The translations under genes and the position numbers were made by a program. Below, piece by piece: positions 35,896 to 42,830 of a DNA stretch of 64,000 nt (position 1 is its first letter; each line of letters starts with the position of its first letter). Below the pieces are notes generated by a model, which saw only the letters and a list, made by a program, of their open reading frames with translations, did no database searches and was not told where the DNA came from. Origin of the DNA: Gammaproteobacteria bacterium (GTDB taxonomy: Bacteria; Pseudomonadota; Gammaproteobacteria; Steroidobacterales; GCA-2729495); the NCBI GenBank assembly GCA_020853135.1, contig JADYZO010000060.1:1-64000 (forward strand). Direction: 5' to 3'.

Positions 35896-36813
35896 TCAGA
35901 AATTCAGGCGCAGGCCGGGGCGCGGCCAGCGCGTCTTGTACAGGCGGCCGCTGCCCGCGGCGGTGATCCAGGCATCCTGGTGGTCGCTGCCACCAAAGCA
36001 GATGTTGGTGACGATGATCTCGCCCGGGATCCCGACGAATTCCGTGTGCCCGTCGGGGTCGAACGTGGTGATCCCGCCGACCGGGCCGCCGGCCACGCAG
36101 ACGCGACCGGATGCCTCCACGGCCAGGCTGTCGAGCATGTTGAAGCCCGGCAGGGTGGCGATGAGCCGCCCGCAGAGCCAGGGCGCCGGCGCGGGCGCCA
36201 GCACGCCGGGCGAGACGATGTCGAAGGCCCACAGCCGGCCGGTGTAGCTCTCGGAGACGTACAGGACATCCTGCCGGGGTGAGAGGCCGATGCCGTTTGG
36301 ACCGAGCAGGCCCCCGCGGGCGCAGCTGATGCGCGAGCCGTCGGCGCGCGCATAGTAGATCGCGCCGCGATCGAAGGTCCGCTCCGAGAACTTGCCGAAG
36401 TCCGTGAACCAGAACCCGCCATGGGCATCGAACACGAGGTCGTTCGGGCCGCGCAGGGGGTGGCCATCGCACTGGGTGTAGAGCGTCGTGACCCGGCCAT
36501 CGGCGAGGTCCACGCGCTGGATGGAGCCGGTCTGGTAATCGGGCGGTATGTCACCGCCCGGCACCAGCAACCCGTCGTGTTCGTGCCAGGTGAAACCGCC
36601 GTTGTTGCACACGTAGACGCCATTGCCCGGACCCAGGGCCGCACCGTTCGGCCCCCCGCCCAGGTGGGCCACGGCCTCACGCCGGCCATCGGGCGCCACC
36701 CGGCCGAGGATGCCGCCGCGGATGTCGACGTAGAGGACCGAACCATCGGGCATGGCGATGGGGCCTTCGGCGAACCCCAGTCCCTCGCTGATCAGCTCGA
36801 ATGTCCTGGCCAT
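35896..36813 (-). CDS. SMP-30/gluconolactonase-LRE family protein
   Basis: 305 aa six-bladed beta-propeller. The three metal ligands of the family are recognisable: Glu in LGFAEGPIAM, Asn in RGPNDLVFDAHGGFWFTD, and Asp in NMLDSLAVE; GPNGIGLSPRQDVLYVSES is the typical blade motif. Members hydrolyse lactones to hydroxy acids. No signal peptide. ATG 36813 has GGGGGAAG upstream; the track start (36885) overruns the promoter. In the island, a lactonase would supply the hydroxy acid needed by the ligase and kinase steps; this link is inference. Confidence 0.88.
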   Translation of the reverse strand: MARTFELISEGLGFAEGPIAMPDGSVLYVDIRGGILGRVAPDGRREAVAHLGGGPNGAALGPGNGVYVCNNGGFTWHEHDGLLVPGGDIPPDYQTGSIQRVDLADGRVTTLYTQCDGHPLRGPNDLVFDAHGGFWFTDFGKFSERTFDRGAIYYARADGSRISCARGGLLGPNGIGLSPRQDVLYVSESYTGRLWAFDIVSPGVLAPAPAPWLCGRLIATLPGFNMLDSLAVEASGRVCVAGGPVGGITTFDPDGHTEFVGIPGEIIVTNICFGGSDHQDAWITAAGSGRLYKTRWPRPGLRLNF

Positions 36814-36880
36814 GAGTGCTTCCCCCGCAGTGAACCTGCGACAGTCAGGTGCGTACCAGCATCGCCAGATCGTGCTGGTT

Positions 36881-36895
36881 GTCAAGAAATCTGAC
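36881..36895. promoter_or_regulatory. Possible operator GTCAA-N5-CTGAC (site f)
   Basis: GTCAAGAAATCTGAC, one mismatch from the GTCAA-N5-TTGAC pattern at the standard spacing, 68 bp upstream of the SMP-30 gene. It marks the right-hand end of the island; the remaining 70 bp to yicC contain nothing I recognise. Confidence 0.5.
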
Positions 36896-36965
36896 CGATG
36901 GGCACCCGGGTTCGGGGGTGTTCGATGAGCTGTGGCCCGGGGTGCGGTGGCGGTCTTGCGGAGTG

Positions 36966-37835
36966 CTACTCGACGTTCTGCACCTGCTCCCTCATCTGCT
37001 CGATCAGCACCTTGAGGTCGACCGCGTGGCGCGTGGTCTCGGCGTCCGCGGACTTGGAGGCCAGCGTGTTGGCCTCGCGATTGAATTCCTGCAGCAGGAA
37101 ATCGAGGCGCCGGCCGGCGGGTTCGCCGGGCTTCTCCATGGTGGCGCGGAATTCGGCCACGTGGCCCTCAAGCCGGTCGAGTTCCTCGCTGACGTCGAGC
37201 TTCTGGGCGATGAGCACCAGCTCCTGCTCGAGGCGCTCCGGGTCGATGCTGGTGGCGAGGCTGCGCACGCGCTCGGCGAGTTTCTCGCGGATGGCCTGCA
37301 GCACCAGCGGCAGGCGTGCGCGCACGGCGGCGACACGCACCAGGATCTCGGCACAGCGGGCTTCCAGCAGCTCGTGGATGCGCGCGCCTTCGCGGGAGCG
37401 GCTCGCGGCGAGTTCCGCCACGGCGCGCTCCAGCCCCGCGAGGGCTGGCGGGTGCGCCGTCTCGGCGGTCGCCCCCTGCTCCTCGAGCACGCCGGGCCAG
37501 CGCAGGATGTCCACGGGGTCGATCGGCGCCGGATCGGAGATCTGGCTGCCCACGGCCACGGCGTGGGCGATGATCTCGCCGGCCCGCGGCAGGTTCAGCC
37601 GGGTCTGCGCCTGTTCCCTGCCGGCCGTGCGCAGCGTGAGCGAGGCATCGAGCTTGCCCCGGCGCAGGCTGCGGGTGATGAGCTGCCGGGCCTCGGTCTC
37701 GAGGGAGCGGAACCCGTCCGGCAGCTTGAACTGCACCTCGAGGTAACGATGGTTGACCGAGCGCAGCTCCCACAGCAGGGGTCCCAATGGCGAGTCGATC
37801 TCGCTGCGCGCGAAGCCGGTCATGCTGCTGATCAT
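36966..37835 (-). CDS. yicC: YicC family endoribonuclease
   Basis: 289 aa. Start MISSMTGFARSEI and the WELRSVNHRYLEVQFKLPDGFRSLE segment are the YicC_N signature; the C-terminal DUF1732 part ends GRRLDFLLQEFNREANTLASKSADAETTRHAVDLKVLIEQMREQVQN, which is nearly invariant. The family has endoribonuclease activity and in E. coli affects the small RNA RyhB. In many gammaproteobacteria it is next to gmk; here the island separates them. Divergent from the PP2C gene across about 150 bp, which must hold both promoters. Confidence 0.95.
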   Translation of the reverse strand: MISSMTGFARSEIDSPLGPLLWELRSVNHRYLEVQFKLPDGFRSLETEARQLITRSLRRGKLDASLTLRTAGREQAQTRLNLPRAGEIIAHAVAVGSQISDPAPIDPVDILRWPGVLEEQGATAETAHPPALAGLERAVAELAASRSREGARIHELLEARCAEILVRVAAVRARLPLVLQAIREKLAERVRSLATSIDPERLEQELVLIAQKLDVSEELDRLEGHVAEFRATMEKPGEPAGRRLDFLLQEFNREANTLASKSADAETTRHAVDLKVLIEQMREQVQNVE

Positions 37836-37983
37836 GGGCGGGTGTCCTTCAGGTCGGAGGGGGCGACCATCCGGCGTGCGGGCGGTCGCAATATGGAAAT
37901 AATCAGATGCGTTGCTGTCGGCTGCGGCTTAAACTCTTGCGGATCATCACGCTGGCGCAAATGCGCCGGCCGGTCAAGCGGGT

Positions 37984-38754
37984 ATGGCGCCCGCATCTCG
38001 GGAGCGGGCGGTCTTGCAGGTCGAGTGTGCAGAGGTGAGCCTGGTCGGTGACCGGCAGGAGAACCAGGATCGCGTGGCCGTCGCCAGGTCGCCAGCTGCG
38101 GCACTGCTGATTGCCGTCGATGGCATGGGCGGCCACGCCGATGGGGCGAAGGCTGCCGCCGTGGCCACCGAGACCATCCTCGCGACGTTCCAGCGTGCGC
38201 CCCAGCCGCTGTTCGACCCGCAGGGATTCCTCCACATCACCCTGGGCAAGGCGCACGCCAACCTGGCGCAGCTTGGCACCGAGTTGCGCATGGAGGCGCG
38301 TCCGCGCGCCACCTGCGCCCTGTGCCTGGTCCAGGACGGCCTGGCGTGGTTCGCGCACGTTGGTGACAGTCGCATCTACCACGTCCGGCAACGGCAGGTC
38401 TGGGGGCGCACCCGCGACCACAGCCACGTCGAGCTGCTCCTGCAGGAGGGCCTGATCACCGAGGAGGAGATCAGCGACCACCCGATGCGCAACTTCGTGG
38501 AATGCTGCCTGGGCGGAAACCTGGTGTTGCCGGGCATGAGCGTCAGCCCGGCCCGCCGCCTCCAGCCGGGCGATCTCCTGCTCGTCTGCACCGACGGTTT
38601 CTGGTCCGGCCTGGAAGAGGCCGACATCGCCACCCTCGGGGCGGGCACCGAGACGGTGGAGCAGGGCCTGCGCCGGCTTGCGGCCCAGGCGGTGCAGGCC
38701 AATGGCCGCAGCAGCGACAACACGTCCGCGGCCGCGCTGCGCTGGGCTGGCTGA
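37984..38754 (+). CDS. PP2C-family serine/threonine protein phosphatase
   Basis: 256 aa, single cytoplasmic domain. Metal-binding motifs are in place: NQDRVAVAR near the N-terminus, [44 protein letters not shown] and [12 protein letters not shown]. No kinase partner is encoded in the window. Length and lack of membrane segments match stand-alone bacterial PP2C enzymes. It lies 10 bp before rph and probably forms an operon PP2C-rph-rdgB. Confidence 0.93.
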   Translation: MAPASRERAVLQVECAEVSLVGDRQENQDRVAVARSPAAALLIAVDGMGGHADGAKAAAVATETILATFQRAPQPLFDPQGFLHITLGKAHANLAQLGTELRMEARPRATCALCLVQDGLAWFAHVGDSRIYHVRQRQVWGRTRDHSHVELLLQEGLITEEEISDHPMRNFVECCLGGNLVLPGMSVSPARRLQPGDLLLVCTDGFWSGLEEADIATLGAGTETVEQGLRRLAAQAVQANGRSSDNTSAAALRWAG

Positions 38755-38764
38755 AGGCGGAATC

Positions 38765-39502
38765 ATGCAAAGACCGAGCGGCCGGCGCCCCGATGAGTTG
38801 CGCCACATTGCCTTTGACATCGGCTTTACACGCCATGCCGAGGGTTCGGTGCTCACGGAGTCCGGCGCCACGCGCGTGCTCTGCACCGCAAGCGTGGAGG
38901 CGGGCGTACCACCGTTTCTGCGGGGCCAGGGCCAGGGCTGGATCACGGCGGAGTACGGCATGCTGCCGCGGGCCACCCACACGCGTTCCGCCCGCGAGGC
39001 AGCCCGCGGCAGGCAGACGGGCCGCACCCAGGAAATCCAGCGGCTGATCGGCCGGTCCCTGCGCGCGCAGGCGGATTTGAAAGCCCTCGGCGAGCGCACG
39101 GTGACACTGGATTGCGACGTCCTGCAGGCCGATGGCGGGACCCGCACCGCGGCCATCTGCGGTGCCTGGGTCGCGCTGGCCGTGGCTGTCGAATCGCTGG
39201 TCCGCAATGGCGACGTCAAGCGCCATCCGTTGCATGGCCAGGTGGCCGCCGTCTCGGTCGGCATCTACCAGGGGGTGCCGGTGCTGGATCTCGATTATGC
39301 GGAGGATGGCCAGGCTGAAACCGACATGAACGTGGTCATGAACGACTCCGGTGCCTTCATCGAGGTGCAGGGAACAGCCGAGGGCCATGCCTTCCGCCGC
39401 GAGGAACTCGACCAGATGCTGGCCCTGGCAGCCACGGGCAGTGCCCGGATCATGGAAGTCCAGCGCCAGGCGCTCGCCGAGTGGCGCCGGGCCAGGTCCT
39501 GA
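38765..39502 (+). CDS. rph: Ribonuclease PH
   Basis: Phosphorolytic 3'-exonuclease that trims tRNA precursors. 245 aa from ATG 38765 ([28 protein letters not shown]). Family signatures include [59 protein letters not shown] and [33 protein letters not shown], with the phosphate-binding arginines. The track adds 29 shadow residues. Followed 10 bp later by rdgB, the usual partner. Confidence 0.97.
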   Translation: MQRPSGRRPDELRHIAFDIGFTRHAEGSVLTESGATRVLCTASVEAGVPPFLRGQGQGWITAEYGMLPRATHTRSAREAARGRQTGRTQEIQRLIGRSLRAQADLKALGERTVTLDCDVLQADGGTRTAAICGAWVALAVAVESLVRNGDVKRHPLHGQVAAVSVGIYQGVPVLDLDYAEDGQAETDMNVVMNDSGAFIEVQGTAEGHAFRREELDQMLALAATGSARIMEVQRQALAEWRRARS

Positions 39503-39512
39503 GGCGGCCCTG

Positions 39513-40127
39513 GTGCACCGTGTCGTGCTGGCCACCGGGAACCGGGGCAAGGCACGCGAGATTTCGCAGCTGCTGGGCCCGGGCTGGCAGCTGCTCCTGC
39601 AGTCGGAACTCGGCGTGAGGCCGGTTGCGGAGACCGGGACGGGCTTTGCCGAGAATGCGCTGCTCAAGGCGCGGCATGCCGCCGCCGCCACCGGGCTGCC
39701 GGCGCTGGCGGATGACTCCGGGCTCGAGGTGGATGCACTCGGTGGTGCGCCGGGTGTGCGCTCGGCCCGCTATGCCGGCGAGGACGCGAGCGATGCCGAC
39801 AACGTGCGCCACCTGCTGGAGGAGATGGCCGGGCTGCCGGCCGGCCGGCGAACTGCGCGCTTCCGGTGCGTATTGGCTTATGTGCGCACGGGCGATGATC
39901 CCCGGCCGCTGCTGGCCGAGGGTGTCTGGGAGGGCGCCGTTGCCACCGCACCGCGCGGCACCGCCGGCTTCGGTTATGACCCGGTTTTCGAGGATGGCCA
40001 GAGTGGGCTCACCGCAGCGGAGTTGCCCGCCGGGCGCAAGGACGAACTCAGCCACCGGGGGCAGGCGTTGCGGGTCCTGCGGCAATTGCTCGGCCCGGAT
40101 TCCAGCGGTGTCCCCGGGCGGGTTTGA
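39513..40127 (+). CDS. rdgB: XTP/dITP diphosphatase RdgB (HAM1)
   Basis: Removes non-canonical purine nucleoside triphosphates. 204 aa from GTG 39513 with TGAGGCGG upstream. Motifs: VLATGNRGKAREIS at the N-terminus, FAENALLKARHAA, LADDSGLEVDALGGAPGVRSARYAG with the metal/catalytic Asp residues, GFGYDPVFEDGQSG, and KDELSHRGQALRVL. The ORF track shows it fused to a rph frame shadow. Last gene of the PP2C-rph-rdgB unit, before the AT-rich DnaA-box region. Confidence 0.96.
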   Translation: MHRVVLATGNRGKAREISQLLGPGWQLLLQSELGVRPVAETGTGFAENALLKARHAAAATGLPALADDSGLEVDALGGAPGVRSARYAGEDASDADNVRHLLEEMAGLPAGRRTARFRCVLAYVRTGDDPRPLLAEGVWEGAVATAPRGTAGFGYDPVFEDGQSGLTAAELPAGRKDELSHRGQALRVLRQLLGPDSSGVPGRV

Positions 40128-40455
40128 TGCAGGGCCGCAGTCCTTTATGCACAGACCGTCGTGATTCCATAACCATGAGGCCGATTTGAGCAAGAATAAT
40201 ATGAGCAGGCTTTAAATCATCGCGTAACTAATTGTTTCTACAAACAATACTAAAAATGCTCATTTCTTGCCCAAAACTGCTGTTTTTCTTGTGTCCGGGC
40301 ACTGGTCGACCCAGGTCGGGATCGTTGCCCACAGAGTTATCCACAAATTTTGTGGATAAGGGGGACAGCTTGCGGATGCTTGCCACGGCGGCTCATGCCC
40401 GTTATTCTCTGCGGCCCTTTTTCCGGCTCCCGCCATGTCACTGGGGTCAGCAGTC
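40128..40455. other. AT-rich intergenic region with DnaA boxes
   Basis: The 328 bp between rdgB and rpmE are far richer in A+T than the surroundings. Three sequences match the DnaA box TTATNCACA: TTATGCACA at 40145-40153, TTATCCACA at 40337-40345 and, inverted, TGTGGATAA at 40351-40359; TTGCCCACA at 40325-40333 is a degenerate fourth. The last two perfect boxes face each other with a 5-bp spacer. Between the outer boxes is the AT-rich block (about 40155-40300) with a small hairpin ATTGTTT-CTAC-AAACAAT (40231-40248). This is the combination seen in replication origins and in DnaA-regulated promoters. No gene is visible here. Confidence 0.6.
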
Positions 40456-40659
40456 ATGAAGTCCGAAATCCACCCGCAGTACCAGGACATCAAGGTCATC
40501 TGCAGCTGCGGCAACGAGTTCACGACCCGCTCGACCCTCAAGGACGAACTGCGCATCGAGGTCTGCTCGTCCTGCCACCCGTTTTACACCGGCAAGCAGA
40601 AGCTCGTGGATTCCGGTGGCCGGGTCGACAAGTTCCGCAAGAAGTACAAGATGGCCTGA
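40456..40659 (+). CDS. rpmE: 50S ribosomal protein L31 (zinc-binding type)
   Basis: 67 aa: [22 protein letters not shown]... then [32 protein letters not shown]. The CSC and CSSC cysteines make it the zinc-containing C+ form. ATG 40456 gives the normal family start; the track start (40435) adds seven residues with no family counterpart. It stands alone, between the DnaA-box region and gltA. Confidence 0.96.
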   Translation: MKSEIHPQYQDIKVICSCGNEFTTRSTLKDELRIEVCSSCHPFYTGKQKLVDSGGRVDKFRKKYKMA

Positions 40660-40745
40660 GGCGGGCCGCCTCCTCCCCAGCCTTCCCGCGGACGGAAGGC
40701 GCAAAATTCCCGCTGCCGCGCATGGCGAGCCGTGCGCGGCTTTCC

Positions 40746-40751
40746 TATAAT
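40746..40751 (+). promoter_or_regulatory. Candidate -10 element for gltA
   Basis: An exact TATAAT 159 bp before the gltA start, in the rpmE-gltA gap (40660-40909). The -35 at the expected distance (TGGCGA) is poor. The rest of the gap is GC-rich without other signals that I can name. Confidence 0.35.
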
Positions 40752-40909
40752 GAGCCGCCCGTTGTGCCGCGGCCGGCCGTGCAAGTCTGGCCCGGCGCCT
40801 TTCCCGCAGCATGGACCCGGGGCGCTTTGCCCGAGGGGCGGCTTTGGCCGCGCGGCGGGCGATGACGGGTGACTTGCTTCCACAGGATCAGGACCAGCCG
40901 GGAACGCCG

Positions 40910-42202
40910 ATGAGCACAAAAAAATACATTCTCCAGGATCCCGCCACCGGCAAGCAGCTCGAGCTGCAGTCGCGTGCCGGCACCGTTGGGCCCGAAGTGC
41001 TCGACATCCGTGCACTGTATGGCGACACCGGGCTCTTTACCTACGATCCCGGCTTTGGTTCGACGGCTTCATGCGAGAGCAAGATCACGTACATCGACGG
41101 GGACCAGGGCATCCTCATGTACCGTGGCTATCCGGTCGAGCAGCTCGCAGAGAAGAGTTCCTTCATGGAAGTCTGCTATCTGCTGCTCCACGGCGAGCTG
41201 CCCACATCGGCACAGCTCGAGGAATTCATCCACACCGTGACCACGCACACGATGCTCAATGAGACCATCCTGCGCCTGTTCAGCGGATTCCACTACGATG
41301 CCCACCCGATGGCCATGGTGGCCGGTGTCGTCGGCTCGATGTCGGCGTTCTATCACGACACCACCGACATCATGAATCCCCGCCACCGCGACATCTTTGC
41401 CCACCGGATCATCGCCAAGCTGCCGACCATCGCGGCCGCAGCCTACAAGCACACGGTGGGCCAGCCTTTCACCTACCCGCGCAACGACCTCGACTACTGT
41501 TCGAACCTGCTGCACATGTTCTTTGCCGTGCCAGCCGAGAAATACGCGGTGGACCCGGTGGCGGCGCAGGCGCTTGACCTGCTCTTCATCCTGCACGCGG
41601 ATCACGAACAGAACTGCAGCACCTCGACGGTGCGGCTGGCCGGGAGTTCCCAGACCAACCCCTATTCGGCCATTGCGGCCGGCATCTCCGCGCTGTGGGG
41701 GCCTGCCCACGGCGGCGCCAACGAGGCGGTGCTGGAGATGCTGCAGGAGATCGGCACACCGGAGCGCATCCCGCAGTACATCGCCCGCGCCAAGGACAAG
41801 AACGACAGCTTCCGGCTGATGGGCTTTGGCCACCGCGTCTACAAGAACTACGACCCGCGCGCTAAGATCATCCGCACCATGACCTACAAGGTGCTCAAGC
41901 AGCTTGGCAAGGCCGATCCGCTGCTCGACGTCGCCATGCGGCTGGAGGAGATCGCGCTCAAGGATGACTACTTCGTGGAGAAGAAGCTCTATCCGAACGT
42001 GGATTTCTACTCGGGCATCATCTACAAGGCACTGGGCATCCCCACCTCCATGTTCACCGTGATGTTCGCCATCGGGCGGACGGTGGGCTGGTGCGCGCAC
42101 TGGCGCGAGATGATCACGGATCGCGACGGCCGCATCGGCCGCCCGCGGCAGCTCTATACCGGGCCCGCGCGCCGCGACTACGTCGCTGTCGACAGGCGCT
42201 GA
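40910..42202 (+). CDS. gltA: Citrate synthase (type II, GltA)
   Basis: Condenses oxaloacetate and acetyl-CoA at the entry of the TCA cycle. 430 aa from ATG 40910 ([21 protein letters not shown]), the common GltA start; the track adds 33 shadow residues. Active-site segments: [10 protein letters not shown] region, [57 protein letters not shown] and PNVDFYSG with the catalytic Asp. The length fits the hexameric, NADH-sensitive type of gammaproteobacteria. The 3' end overlaps the convergent 42178 gene by 25 bp. Confidence 0.97.
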   Translation: MSTKKYILQDPATGKQLELQSRAGTVGPEVLDIRALYGDTGLFTYDPGFGSTASCESKITYIDGDQGILMYRGYPVEQLAEKSSFMEVCYLLLHGELPTSAQLEEFIHTVTTHTMLNETILRLFSGFHYDAHPMAMVAGVVGSMSAFYHDTTDIMNPRHRDIFAHRIIAKLPTIAAAAYKHTVGQPFTYPRNDLDYCSNLLHMFFAVPAEKYAVDPVAAQALDLLFILHADHEQNCSTSTVRLAGSSQTNPYSAIAAGISALWGPAHGGANEAVLEMLQEIGTPERIPQYIARAKDKNDSFRLMGFGHRVYKNYDPRAKIIRTMTYKVLKQLGKADPLLDVAMRLEEIALKDDYFVEKKLYPNVDFYSGIIYKALGIPTSMFTVMFAIGRTVGWCAHWREMITDRDGRIGRPRQLYTGPARRDYVAVDRR

Positions 42203-42804
42203 GCGAGCAACAGCTCCACGTCGCGCGGCGTAGCGCGACGCATCGGGCGGCCGTCCACGGCTGACAGTGGCGCATTGCCCCGGCCGCGCTCCGGGAACAC
42301 GGTCACGGTGAATTCGAAGTCGCCGTGGCGGAAGCGGTAACCGGGGAACGGCTTGAGCTGGTCGCTGCGCACGCGCAGGCGCTGCTCGGAGGGCTGGTTG
42401 GGCAGGCCCAGGGTGTCCAGCGCCGCGCCCACGGCTTCCATGGAATCGCTGAAGGCGTGCAGCTCGATGGTGCTGGCTTCGGTGGCGTGTCCCGTCAGCA
42501 CGGTGCCCACCAGCCGCGCGTCGAAGGCGGCGAGGCTGCGCATGACACCCAGGGCTTCCCCGCGCAGGACATCGAGGAATGCGCCGTGTTCATCGCCACG
42601 GAAGATGCGGTTGCGTTCGGCGATGGCGTGCTCGACCTCCTGGTTGCTGGGCAGGGCACCCTGCTCGGCAAGGCCGAGGCGCTGGCCGGCCTTGTCCTTG
42701 GCGCTGCGGAAGTCCCGCTGGCCCTGCTCCTGCATGATGCGGGCGGCTTCCTGGGCGATGGCCGTGCGCCGGTGGTCGGTTCGCGGGTGGTGTCGTCTGG
42801 GCAT
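42178..42804 (-). CDS. Conserved hypothetical protein, nucleotidyltransferase-like
   Basis: 208 aa, soluble, starting [28 protein letters not shown]. The segment following ([16 protein letters not shown]) and [44 protein letters not shown] resemble a family of minor-nucleotidyltransferase-fold proteins known in Xanthomonadales and relatives; this assignment is from memory of sequence style and is uncertain. The [17 protein letters not shown] stretch is where the fold would place its acidic residues. Its final 25 bp overlap the end of gltA in antisense, and it lies just downstream of mrcA on the same strand. Confidence 0.7.
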   Translation of the reverse strand: MPRRHHPRTDHRRTAIAQEAARIMQEQGQRDFRSAKDKAGQRLGLAEQGALPSNQEVEHAIAERNRIFRGDEHGAFLDVLRGEALGVMRSLAAFDARLVGTVLTGHATEASTIELHAFSDSMEAVGAALDTLGLPNQPSEQRLRVRSDQLKPFPGYRFRHGDFEFTVTVFPERGRGNAPLSAVDGRPMRRATPRDVELLLAQRLSTAT

Positions 42805-42830
42805 GGCGCAGGCTCCCTGCCAGCTGCTGG

